Below are positions 6,315 through 13,704 of a DNA stretch of 15,394 bases, one piece after another. The stretch's first letter is position 1; every line of letters begins with the position of its first letter. The position numbers and the translations under genes are program-made. The notes under the pieces are model-generated. The model was not told where the DNA came from. It did not search any database and worked only from the letters and a program-made list of their open reading frames with translations. Source of the DNA: Actinobacteria bacterium 21-64-8 (lineage in GTDB: Bacteria > Actinomycetota > Acidimicrobiia > Acidimicrobiales > RAAP-2); NCBI GenBank assembly GCA_002255315.1, contig NCBD01000011.1:1-15394 (forward strand), in the 5' to 3' direction.

Positions 6315-7946
6315 ATGACGACCACCGCGACGCTGTCGGCCGACGATCTACGCGCCGCGATAAATACCTTTGGCACGCTCCTTCAGAGCCATCGTGAGGT
6401 TATTAACCGCCTGAACGTCTTTCCGGTACCCGACGGTGATACCGGGACCAATATGGCCCTGACCATCGAATCGGTCACCGCGGAAATTACCGCCCAGGGC
6501 GCCGACACTTCACTCAGCGCGACGGCGCGCGCAATCGCCCACGGCTCACTGATGGGCGCTCGAGGAAATTCGGGCGTGATTTTGTCCCAGTTACTGCGCG
6601 GTCTCGTCGGTGAACTGCGCGGCGAGTCCGTGAGCGCCCAGGAACTGGCCCACGCGTTGGAACGCGCCGACGAACTGGCTCGCCAGGCCGTCGCTCGCCC
6701 CCTCGAGGGCACCATCCTTTCGGTCGCGCGCGCGGGCGCGCGCGGTGCACGACGGCACGACGACAACATGATTGATCTCGTGCGTGGCGCGCGCGACGCG
6801 GCTCGTGAGGCGCTGGCCTACACCCCCGAACAGCTCCCCGTCTTGAAAGAGGCCGGCGTCGTTGACTCGGGGGGCAGCGGACTCGTGCTCTTCTTCGACG
6901 CGCTCTGTTACGTGGTGGCAGGTGACCCACTGCCCGAAGCGCCCGCGCTCGAGAGCGTGGCCGTCGGGTCACTCGCGCCACGCACGAGCGAGCAGGCCAT
7001 CGCCGAACTTCGCTACGAGGTGATGTACTTGCTCGACGCCGATGACTCGAAAATGCGCGCCTTTCGTGACGTGTGGGAAGGGCTGGGCGATTCGATCGTG
7101 ATCGTCGGCGGCGACGGGCTCTATAACTGTCACATTCACACCGACGACGTTGGTGGCTCGATTGAGGCCGCGCTCGACGCGGGACGTCCTCGCCAAATCA
7201 AGGTCACCGACCTCGCCGAGCAGGTCCTCGAAGAACGTTGGGTTCGCGACGCCCACGCGACGAGTGGGTCGACCTCGAACGACCCGGCGCCGACCACGTC
7301 GGTCGTGGCCGTAGTCGTGGGCGAGGGCATTGGACGAATTTTTCATTCACTCGGCGTGCGTCAGTTGGTGCACGGCGGTCAGTCCATGAACCCCTCGACG
7401 GCCGACCTCGTCGCGGCGGTGGAGGCGAGCGGTTCGAGCCAAGTGGTGCTGTTGCCCAATAACAAGAACATCGTCGCGGTCGCCGAGCAAGTTAACGAGT
7501 TGGTGGCGGCGGACGTGCTGGTGGTCGCCACGACCTCCATTGTCGAAGGCTTCGCCGCACTGCTCAGTTACGACCCCGACGCGACGGTGCAAGAGAACCA
7601 GCTCGCCATGCGCGCCTCAGCGTGCAACGTCGTCGCGGGCGAAGTGACCCGGGCCGTGCGCGACACGACGACTCCTTCGGGCGCGGTGCGGGTGGGCGAT
7701 TGGATCGGACTCGGCGCCGAGGGAGTGCTCAGCGTTGCCGACTCGCTCGTGGGGGCGAGCGCCCAGCTGCTCGAGCGTCTCGTTCGCCCTGAACACGAAC
7801 TCTTGACGGTGATCGAAGGTGACGGGTCGTCTCCGGCGGACACTCGTCGGCTTTGTGAACTGCTGGGTGACGAACACCCCCACGTCGCGGTCGAAGTACA
7901 CCATGGCGGTCAGCCGCTGTACCCCTACTACTTCGGACTTGAGTGA
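6315..7946 (+). CDS. fakA: DhaL-domain fatty acid kinase catalytic subunit (FakA/YloV family)
   Basis: This 543-residue protein has the three-part FakA layout. First is an N-terminal DhaL kinase domain with NVFPVPDGDTGTNM at 34-47, where Asp40 and Asp42 bind Mg-ATP, plus GARGNSGVILSQLLRG and VVDSGGSGLVLF. Next is a middle domain ending YNCHIHTDD. Last is a C-terminal DegV-like domain with LVHGGQSMNPSTADL and LLPNNKNI. Characterised FakA phosphorylates fatty acids carried by a FakB (DegV) partner, giving acyl-phosphate for phospholipid synthesis. No fakB lies in this window. The presence of plsX and acpP downstream in the same block supports a lipid role. Length matches the family. The stop overlaps the recG GTG start (GTGA), so both are probably cotranscribed. 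Assignment to the family is firm; the exact substrate is inferred. Confidence 0.88.
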   Translation: MTTTATLSADDLRAAINTFGTLLQSHREVINRLNVFPVPDGDTGTNMALTIESVTAEITAQGADTSLSATARAIAHGSLMGARGNSGVILSQLLRGLVGELRGESVSAQELAHALERADELARQAVARPLEGTILSVARAGARGARRHDDNMIDLVRGARDAAREALAYTPEQLPVLKEAGVVDSGGSGLVLFFDALCYVVAGDPLPEAPALESVAVGSLAPRTSEQAIAELRYEVMYLLDADDSKMRAFRDVWEGLGDSIVIVGGDGLYNCHIHTDDVGGSIEAALDAGRPRQIKVTDLAEQVLEERWVRDAHATSGSTSNDPAPTTSVVAVVVGEGIGRIFHSLGVRQLVHGGQSMNPSTADLVAAVEASGSSQVVLLPNNKNIVAVAEQVNELVAADVLVVATTSIVEGFAALLSYDPDATVQENQLAMRASACNVVAGEVTRAVRDTTTPSGAVRVGDWIGLGAEGVLSVADSLVGASAQLLERLVRPEHELLTVIEGDGSSPADTRRLCELLGDEHPHVAVEVHHGGQPLYPYYFGLE

Positions 7947-10150
7947 GCGACGCCTCACCGCGACCACTTCGTGAGCTCGGGGACGTCTCCGTCGCCAAGT
8001 TACGCCACATCGGCGAGAAGCGCACCACCGCGTTGGCCTCGATGGGTATTGAAAACGTCTTTGATCTCATCACCTACTATCCGCGTCTGCACGTCGATCG
8101 CACGCGGCGCGCCGAGTTGTCAGAACTCAGTGTCGGCGACACCGCCGCCGTGTTGGGCGAGGTCACCAAAGTCAGCGCGCGCCGTACGCGTCAGGGTCGC
8201 GCGCTGGTCGAAGTGAGCGTCAGCGACGACGGGGGCTCCTTTCGCGTCGTTTTTTTCAATCAAGCTTGGCGTGAACGCCAACTCGGCGTGGGCACGCAGG
8301 CGCTCTTCTTTGGCACACTCGGCGAGTATCGCGGTACGCGTCAGATGACCAATCCCCTCGTGGACGTGATTGTCGGCCCTTCGGGCGAAGAGCGCGACCC
8401 TTCACGCGTGGGTCGTGTCGTGTCGATCTACCCCGCCTCGGGTAAGGCCGGACTGACGAGTTGGGAGCTGGGGGGGTTCATTGAAGAGTCGCTGCGTCGA
8501 GCGGGACCACTGCTCGATCCTCTCGATGCCGCGACGCGTACGCGCTACGAGTTAATTGACCGCACGGCGGCCTACTTTCAGATCCACCTGCCGCGCGAAC
8601 TCGCCGACGTCGCGCCCGCGCGTCGACGACTGGTCTTTGACGAACTCTTGCGGCTGCAGGTGCTGATCGCCCTGCGTCGACGCCACCTCGAGCGACTCGC
8701 TCGAGGCGTGGCGCACCCCGTGTCGCTCGAGGACCTCGACGTGCGCCCCGGCGCACCCACGCGCGCGAGTGACTCGCTGGTGAAGCGCTTTCTCGCCCAA
8801 CACGAGTTTGCGCCTACCAGCGCGCAACGGCGAGTGCTCGAAGAGATTTTTACTGACCTCGCCGGCACGGTCCCGATGAATCGCCTGCTCCAAGGTGACG
8901 TCGGATCGGGCAAGACCCTCGTGTCGCTCGTGGCGCTGCTGGGCGTGATCGACCAAGGGCGCCAGGGCGCGATTTTGGTACCGACCGAAGTCCTCGCCGA
9001 GCAGCACGTCGCCGCCCTTCGTCGCGACGTCGAGGGCCTCGTCGTTACGGACGAACGCGTGTTGGGGGGCGCTCGCCCCCTCAACGTGGCGCTCTTGTCG
9101 GGGCGACTGCGCGCCAAAGAGCGCCAGCAGGTCTTAGCGGGTGTCGCGTCGGGCAGCGTTGACGTCGTCGTGGGCACGCACGCGCTGCTCAGTGACGACG
9201 TGCGTTTTCGCGCGTTGGGGCTCTTGGTCATCGACGAGCAGCATCGCTTCGGGGTTGAGCAACGCGCCACCTTGCGCGACGAGGGGCGTGAGCGCAGCGA
9301 CGAAGGTCGAGACCCCGATCTGCTCGTCATGACCGCCACGCCCATTCCGCGCACCGCGGCGATGGTGCTCTTTGGCGATCTCGATCTGTCGGTGATTGAC
9401 GAGATGCCCGCGGGGCGACGAGCCATTGAAACGCGCACCGCGACCACGTCCAGCGAGGTGCAACGATGCTGGCAGCACGTGCGCGACGAGGTCGGCGCGG
9501 GTCGGCGCGCTTTCGTGGTCTGTGCGCTCGTCGAAGGCTCCGAACGTATTGAGGCCACCAATGCCGTCGACGAGCGCACGCGCCTCGCGCTCAACGAACT
9601 GCGCGGCCTGTCGGTCGGGCTCTTGCACGGACAGATGAAGTCTGACGAGAAAGAGGCCGTGATGGCGAGTTTTCGTAGCGGTGAACTCGACGTGTTGGTC
9701 GCGACGGTCGTCATTGAAGTTGGCGTGGACGTGCCCGACGCCACGGTCATCGTCATCGAAGACGCGTGGCGCTTTGGTCTGGCCCAACTGCACCAACTGC
9801 GCGGGCGCGTCGGAAGAAGTGACCGCCAGAGCTACTGCTACTTGCTCGGCGACGCCCCGAGTGACGAGGCGGCGAGGCGCCTCGACGCCCTGGTGCACTC
9901 GAACGACGGTTTCGCGCTCGCCGAAATCGATCTCGAACTGCGCGGCGAGGGGACGCTGCTCGGGGCCCGCCAACAAGGTCGCAGCGACCTGCGCCTGGCG
10001 GACTTGCGCCGCGACGAGGCGTTGGTCCACGACGCCCAGGACCTCGCGCGGGCCATGGTCGCCGAGAATTCGGTGGCGCTGGCGACGATTGAGGACGAAC
10101 TTCGCCTGTTCGTCGACGAGGTGGAAGCGACCTACCTGTTCAAGTCGTAA
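7943..10150 (+). CDS. recG: ATP-dependent DNA helicase RecG
   Basis: This 735-residue superfamily 2 translocase reverses stalled forks and acts on branched DNA and R-loops. The N-terminal third is the wedge region with an OB fold (about residues 50-160). The helicase core shows Walker A GDVGSGKT at 318-325, motif II DEQH at 431-434, motif III TATP at 464-467, and motif VI QLRGRVGR at 618-625. DEQH followed by RFGVEQR, and the ending LRLADLRRDEALVHDAQ, are typical of RecG rather than PriA or Mfd. A short charged insertion (RDEGRERSDEGRDP) precedes motif III. The GTG start overlaps the preceding stop. Length is slightly above the usual range of about 690-730. Confidence 0.97.
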   Translation: MSDASPRPLRELGDVSVAKLRHIGEKRTTALASMGIENVFDLITYYPRLHVDRTRRAELSELSVGDTAAVLGEVTKVSARRTRQGRALVEVSVSDDGGSFRVVFFNQAWRERQLGVGTQALFFGTLGEYRGTRQMTNPLVDVIVGPSGEERDPSRVGRVVSIYPASGKAGLTSWELGGFIEESLRRAGPLLDPLDAATRTRYELIDRTAAYFQIHLPRELADVAPARRRLVFDELLRLQVLIALRRRHLERLARGVAHPVSLEDLDVRPGAPTRASDSLVKRFLAQHEFAPTSAQRRVLEEIFTDLAGTVPMNRLLQGDVGSGKTLVSLVALLGVIDQGRQGAILVPTEVLAEQHVAALRRDVEGLVVTDERVLGGARPLNVALLSGRLRAKERQQVLAGVASGSVDVVVGTHALLSDDVRFRALGLLVIDEQHRFGVEQRATLRDEGRERSDEGRDPDLLVMTATPIPRTAAMVLFGDLDLSVIDEMPAGRRAIETRTATTSSEVQRCWQHVRDEVGAGRRAFVVCALVEGSERIEATNAVDERTRLALNELRGLSVGLLHGQMKSDEKEAVMASFRSGELDVLVATVVIEVGVDVPDATVIVIEDAWRFGLAQLHQLRGRVGRSDRQSYCYLLGDAPSDEAARRLDALVHSNDGFALAEIDLELRGEGTLLGARQQGRSDLRLADLRRDEALVHDAQDLARAMVAENSVALATIEDELRLFVDEVEATYLFKS

Positions 10151-10162
10151 CGAGAAAGCCCC

Positions 10163-10168
10163 TACCCT
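10163..10168 (+). promoter_or_regulatory. -10 box of rsmD (leaderless)
   Basis: TACCCT is followed by 6 nt and the GTG at 10175, giving the start codon at the expected +1. This would provide an internal promoter after recG. Confidence 0.45.
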
Positions 10169-10174
10169 GGTGGG

Positions 10175-10702
10175 GTGCGCGTAATCGGTGGTAGTGCTCG
10201 TGGGCGCCAACTCAAGGCGAAGTTGCCGCCCAGCGTTCGTCCGACGACGGACTTTGCGCGCGAAGCAATCTTCTCGATGCTCGAGAGCCGCGGGGGACTG
10301 GCCGACCTGGTGGTCGCGGACCTGTGCTGCGGTTCGGGGGCGATGGGCATTGAAGCAATGTCGCGCGGCGCGCGCAAGGTCTACTTCATTGACGCCGACC
10401 CCGCGTGCTTAGCGGCGGTGCGCACCAACCTCGAACCCCTGCGACTCGAGGGCGAGGCACTCTACGTACGAGCGACGCTGCCGATTTGGAGCCCGCCAGG
10501 TGACCTCGATCTCGTGCTCGCCGATCCGCCCTATGGCCCCTTGGACGTCGCCAGCGTCTTACGGGGCGTGCGCGCCGAGCGAGTCGTGGTGGAAAATGAT
10601 CGCCACGTGGACGCTCCTTCAGGCTGGCTGGTCACCAAAACCAAGCGCTACGGCACTACGCTCGTAACAATGCTGGAACCCGCGCCCGAGCAGGACGCAT
10701 GA
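10175..10702 (+). CDS. rsmD: 16S rRNA (guanine(966)-N(2))-methyltransferase
   Basis: This 175-residue SAM-dependent enzyme methylates G966 of 16S rRNA during small-subunit assembly. The N-terminus RVIGGSARGRQL followed by RPTTDFAREAIFSML is the RsmD hallmark. The SAM-binding motif I is ADLCCGSGAMGIEA at about residues 49-62. The catalytic motif IV is DPPY at 117-120, typical of exocyclic amino methyltransferases. The protein is slightly shorter than E. coli RsmD, mostly at the C-terminus. The GTG start follows a -10 box at leaderless spacing. Its stop overlaps the coaD ATG (ATGA). The rsmD-coaD pair is widely conserved. Confidence 0.95.
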   Translation: MRVIGGSARGRQLKAKLPPSVRPTTDFAREAIFSMLESRGGLADLVVADLCCGSGAMGIEAMSRGARKVYFIDADPACLAAVRTNLEPLRLEGEALYVRATLPIWSPPGDLDLVLADPPYGPLDVASVLRGVRAERVVVENDRHVDAPSGWLVTKTKRYGTTLVTMLEPAPEQDA

Positions 10703-11187
10703 CGGTCGGCCTGATCCCCGGCTCCTTCGATCCCTTTCACAACGGGCACCTTGAGGTGGTCGAGCGGGCCTCACACATCTTCGATGAGATTGTGGTCGCC
10801 GCGATTCGCAACCCTCAAAAGTCCGAAGCGCTCTTCGATCTCGAGCAGCGTCGCGAGATGATCGCCGAGAGTTGCGCGCACTTGAACAACGTGCGCATCG
10901 TCTCGATTGCGACCTTGCTAGTGAACGTCGCGCGCGACGTGCACGCAACTGCGATTGTCAAGGGCCTCCGCGCGGTGTCGGACTTTGAGAGTGAGTTGCA
11001 AATGGCCCAGATGAACCGCTCACTGTCGGGCGTGGAGACGCTCTTTCTGCCTTCGAGTTCGCACACGTCCTTTATTGCGTCGCGGCTGTTACGCGAAGTG
11101 GCTCGCTACGGTGGTGACGTGTCGAGTTTCGTGCCCAAGGCCGTCCAATTGCGCCTCGATGAGGTCTTTCCAAAGGGGAACTCGTGA
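10699..11187 (+). CDS. coaD: Phosphopantetheine adenylyltransferase
   Basis: This 162-residue enzyme transfers AMP from ATP to 4'-phosphopantetheine, forming dephospho-CoA, the penultimate step of CoA synthesis. GSFDPFHNGH at 8-17 is the nucleotidyltransferase HxGH region. Most CoaD proteins have TNGH here, whereas this one has HNGH, closer to the general superfamily motif. The C-terminal signature is SFIASRLLRE at 124-133, followed by VARYGGDVSSFVP. The second Ser of the usual ISS is Ala here. Length is normal. CoA precursors supply the phosphopantetheine arm of AcpP, encoded downstream. It overlaps rsmD by 4 nt and its stop overlaps the next GTG. Confidence 0.94.
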   Translation: MTVGLIPGSFDPFHNGHLEVVERASHIFDEIVVAAIRNPQKSEALFDLEQRREMIAESCAHLNNVRIVSIATLLVNVARDVHATAIVKGLRAVSDFESELQMAQMNRSLSGVETLFLPSSSHTSFIASRLLREVARYGGDVSSFVPKAVQLRLDEVFPKGNS

Positions 11188-11813
11188 GTTACGACGGCTA
11201 CGACGAGCCGACCGAATTCGCGCAACCCTCGCACGCGCGCCGCGACATTGAAGCGGACCTGCGCGACCTCATTGAGCTCGTCGCGAACGCCAAGCAGATG
11301 CCGCTGTCCAATTCTGCACTCGTGTCACGCGACGACGTGTTGAACCTGCTCGAGCAGGCGCTGCGCAATATCCCTGATGAGATTCGCGAGGCTCGCTGGG
11401 CGTTGCGAGACCGCGAGGAGTTAATGGCTGCCGAAGTGCAAAAGGCCCAACAGTTGATGGACCAGGTGCGCGCCGAAGCGGCCCGCATGGTCGACAAGAC
11501 CGAGATCGTTCGCCAGTCGCGCTTGCGCGCCGAACAGATCGTCGCCGAGGCTCAGACCCAGGCCCGGCAAATGATCAACCAGTCCGAGGACTTCATTGAC
11601 GGCAAACTCGGCAGTTTCGAGATCGTGCTCGAACGACTCTTACGCACGGCGCGCTCGGGCCGCGAGCGCCTGAGCGCTCAGGGTCTGCCTACGTCAATGA
11701 TGAGTTCGGACGAATCGCTCGACGCCTTCCTCGCCCCCGAGGTCGAAGCGACGAACATCGAACCAGAGATTGAACCGGCGACGTCCACCTTCTTTGACCA
11801 GGACGCCTTCTAG
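11184..11813 (+). CDS. sepIVA: DivIVA-like coiled-coil protein, SepIVA-type
   Basis: This is a 209-residue cytoplasmic protein with no signal peptide or membrane segment. Residues 15-65 form a short N-terminal helical region with a NxxxVSRDDVLNLLEQA segment, followed by a charged, alanine-rich coiled coil from about 65 to 150 (REELMAAEVQKAQQLMDQ, then EQIVAEAQTQARQM). The tail from about 170 is acidic and low in complexity. The position between coaD and the DUF177 gene is where mycobacteria encode SepIVA, a DivIVA-domain regulator of septation and envelope growth. The name rests on that synteny plus the coiled-coil layout, so the cellular role is inferred. The coiled coil also resembles ATP synthase subunit b, but no membrane anchor is present. 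The GTG start overlaps the coaD stop. Confidence 0.72.
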   Translation: MSYDGYDEPTEFAQPSHARRDIEADLRDLIELVANAKQMPLSNSALVSRDDVLNLLEQALRNIPDEIREARWALRDREELMAAEVQKAQQLMDQVRAEAARMVDKTEIVRQSRLRAEQIVAEAQTQARQMINQSEDFIDGKLGSFEIVLERLLRTARSGRERLSAQGLPTSMMSSDESLDAFLAPEVEATNIEPEIEPATSTFFDQDAF

Positions 11814-11816
11814 CGC

Positions 11817-12362
11817 GTGCGCTCGCCCTACCTCGTCTCGGTCGCGAAACTATTGCGCGACGTGCCCTCAACTCTAGAAGTGCGCTTCGAAGCGCCCTTT
11901 GATGAATCCCACGAATTTCTTCCTCGCGGACCTGCCGAAACCGACGTGTTTCCCGAGGCTTCGGTGAAGGTTGAAGTACGACTCGAGAGTTTCAGCGGGG
12001 GACTACGCGCGCGCGGTTGCGTCGAGGCGCCCTGGCACGGGGTCTGTCGGCGCTGCTCGACGCCCGTGCTCGGGGTGAGTTCGGTGAAGGTCGACGAGCG
12101 GTACGTCGACGATCTATCGACCGCCGACGACGAGGCCTACCTCATTGAGAACAATGAAGTCGACCTCGCGCCCCTGGCTCACGACGCGATTCTGCTCGAA
12201 CTGCCCCTGGCACCCCTGTGCCGCGAGGACTGCAAGGGCCTGTGCCCCCAGTGCGGGACGGACTGGAATGAGGGTCAATGTCGCTGTCTGGCGCCGATCG
12301 AGCCACCTCGAAGCTCCCCCACGTGGTCTGCCCGAACTGCGGTTGGTACAAGGGTCGAGTAG
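11817..12362 (+). CDS. DUF177 (YceD-like) protein with lost C-terminus, fused out of frame to rpmF sequence
   Basis: The protein is 181 residues long as read, and residues 1 to about 162 are a good DUF177/YceD match. Metal-type cysteines are CRRC at 77-80 and the C-terminal cluster C135, C139, C143, C146, C155, C157 within PLCREDCKGLCPQCG. YceD family genes usually precede rpmF and are linked to 23S rRNA accumulation in bacteria. After LAPIEP (about residue 163) the family normally continues with DPRW-x-ALxxL and stops. Here the last roughly 18 residues (RSSPTWSARTAVGTRVE) are instead the rpmF coding sequence read in the wrong frame. The true 3' end of this gene and the rpmF start are therefore missing. 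The GTG start at 11817 lies 3 nt after the preceding stop. Confidence 0.85.
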   Translation: MRSPYLVSVAKLLRDVPSTLEVRFEAPFDESHEFLPRGPAETDVFPEASVKVEVRLESFSGGLRARGCVEAPWHGVCRRCSTPVLGVSSVKVDERYVDDLSTADDEAYLIENNEVDLAPLAHDAILLELPLAPLCREDCKGLCPQCGTDWNEGQCRCLAPIEPPRSSPTWSARTAVGTRVE

Positions 12363-12379
12363 CCGTCGAGGTTAATTAA
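12302..12379 (+). pseudogene. rpmF: 3' fragment of rpmF (50S ribosomal protein L32)
   Basis: In the frame ending at TAA 12377-12379 the sequence encodes ATS, then KLPHVVCPNCGWYKGR, then VAVEVN. This is the C-terminal zinc-ribbon half of C+ type L32. The N-terminal half expected in L32 (MAVPK followed by a Ser/Arg-rich stretch and the first CPxCG) is absent. Upstream in this frame is DUF177-gene sequence out of phase, with only an ATG at 12278 giving a 33-residue frame that lacks the first cysteine pair. A functional L32 is usually about 55-60 residues. The fragment sits exactly where rpmF belongs, between DUF177 and plsX, so this is a deletion product and not chance similarity. Confidence 0.85.
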
Positions 12380-12380
12380 C

Positions 12381-13359
12381 TTGACGTTGCCCATCGCCGT
12401 TGACGCGATGGGTGGCGACTTCGCGCCGGCGGCGATTATCGCGGGCGCTCGTCGCGCCCAGGACGAGTTGGGACTCACGGTCACCTTGGTGGGCGTGCCG
12501 GAGCTGCTGGGCGACACCCTCGGACTCGACGTCGTCGCCTGCACGGAAGTCATCGCCATGGACGACGACCCCGGTGCTTCGGTGCGCAAAAAGAAGGACT
12601 CCTCCCTCGTGGTCGCCGCCGAACTCGTGCGTGACGGCAAGGCGAGCGCGATGGTGTCGGCCGGCAACACCGGCGCCACCGTCGGCACTGTTGCGTATGG
12701 GTCGACTTCCCGGCGTCGTGCGACCGTGCATCGCGACGCCCTTGCCCAACCCCGGGGCGACCCCGGCGCTGCTCGTCGACGCCGGCGCCAACGCCGAGTG
12801 CACGCCGGAGATGCTCGTGCAGTTCGCCCAGTTGGGGACGGCCTTCGCCCAGGCGCACTTCGGTATCGCGAGCCCGAGCGTGGGACTGCTCTCCATTGGT
12901 GAAGAGTCCACGAAGGGCACCCCGCTCGTGAAGTCGACGCACGCGTTGTTGCGTGAGGCTGAGGGCCTGAACTTCTACGGCAACGTCGAAGGACGCGACC
13001 TGATCCCGAGTCCCGTCGACGTGATCGTGACCGATGGCTTTACGGGCAACGTCGCCTTGAAGACACTCGAGGGCGCCTTGCGTTATATCTTTTCGACCAT
13101 TTTGAAGGTCGTCGACACCAACGAGGCGACGCGTTCCGCCGGCGCGACCCTATTCGAGTACCTCATGCCCGTCGCGACGGAGTTGACGCCCGAGCAGCAA
13201 GGTGGCGCGATGCTGCTCGGACTCGAGGGCATTTGCGTGATCTCGCACGGTTCGAGTAACGCGACCGCCATTATGAACGCCATTCGCGTCGCGGGCGAAC
13301 TCGACGCCGCGGGGGTCGTCGAGAAGACCCGTCGGACCATTCGACCTGATAAAGCCTAA
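12381..13359 (+). pseudogene. plsX: Phosphate acyltransferase PlsX, interrupted by a frameshift
   Basis: PlsX makes acyl-phosphate from acyl-ACP for PlsY in phospholipid synthesis. The N-terminal part reads in the frame from TTG 12381: MTLPIAVDAMGGDFAP, then ASAMVSAGNTGATV up to residue 101 (12683). From about 12685 to TAA 13357-13359 the rest reads in the +1 frame: ALLRMGRLPGVVRPCIATP, LLVDAGAN, VTDGFTGNVALKTLEG, and GISHG-like ICVISHGSSN. Joined, they give about 325-327 residues, near the family norm. B. subtilis PlsX has 9 residues between GNTGA and GR in this region; a simple one-base skip leaves 7. Loss of 5 nt, for example one copy of a CGTC-type repeat, would explain both frame and length. 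The TTG start directly follows the rpmF stop. Confidence 0.88.
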
Positions 13360-13388
13360 GAACTCCGACGCGAAGGCTCGGAAATCAC

Positions 13389-13414
13389 TAGTGTGGTGTA
13401 CGTCAAAGGAGGGG
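13389..13414 (+). promoter_or_regulatory. acpP promoter candidate and strong Shine-Dalgarno
   Basis: TAGTGT at 13389-13394 is a possible -10 box in the 57-bp gap after plsX. AAAGGAGGGG at 13405-13414 is the strongest ribosome site in the window. It fixes the acpP start at ATG 13417 and rules out the in-frame GTG at 13393, which lies before it. Confidence 0.55.
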
Positions 13415-13416
13415 TC

Positions 13417-13698
13417 ATGACCGACGCTGAGGCGCCACTGACTCGGGCCGCCATCGCCACGCTCGTGGTCGCGCAACTGGCGGAAATACTCGAAAGTAAT
13501 CCCAGCGAGATTAGCGAAGACGCGACCTTTAACGATCTCGGCGCCGACTCGTTGGCCCTGATCGAACTGGTCGAAGCGCTCGAGGAGCATCTCTCGACGA
13601 ACGCGGCGGGCTTTCATATCGACGACGAAGATCTCGAAGGGCTGACTTCAGTTCGTGACGCCGTGAACTACGTCGCCGCCAAGCTGCAGGTTGTCTAG
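13417..13698 (+). CDS. acpP: Acyl carrier protein
   Basis: This 93-residue acidic protein carries growing acyl chains on a phosphopantetheine arm for fatty acid and phospholipid synthesis. The attachment site is Ser45 in LGADSLALIEL, and the following helix LVEALEE is the usual partner-recognition surface. It is slightly longer than the typical 77-80 residues because of about 9 extra N-terminal residues. The ATG at 13417 is supported by a strong AAAGGAGG. Its location between plsX and rnc is the usual one for the housekeeping ACP, though a dedicated-pathway ACP cannot be excluded from sequence. It is followed by rnc after 6 nt. Confidence 0.93.
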   Translation: MTDAEAPLTRAAIATLVVAQLAEILESNPSEISEDATFNDLGADSLALIELVEALEEHLSTNAAGFHIDDEDLEGLTSVRDAVNYVAAKLQVV

Positions 13699-13704
13699 AG
13701 GTTC

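Noticed and set aside
8578..9756. 392-residue open frame antisense to recG, and a 358-residue one at 9134-10210 (minus)
   Set aside because: Both lie fully opposite a strong recG with intact helicase motifs. Their translations are low-complexity Ser/Arg/Thr or His/Val-rich strings, typical of shadow frames in GC-rich DNA.
12278..12379. The 33-residue frame from ATG 12278 as an intact short L32
   Set aside because: Its first residues are DUF177 codons read out of frame, and it lacks the basic N-terminal tail and first cysteine pair of L32.
12660..12700. Programmed +1 frameshift in plsX
   Set aside because: No slippery codon, homopolymer, stop codon at the shift site or stimulatory structure is apparent. 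A simple one-base skip would leave the protein two residues short in a conserved segment, so a small deletion or sequence error fits better.
13393..13416. GTG at 13393 as the acpP start
   Set aside because: The strong AAAGGAGGGG lies downstream of it and directly before ATG 13417, which must be the main start.
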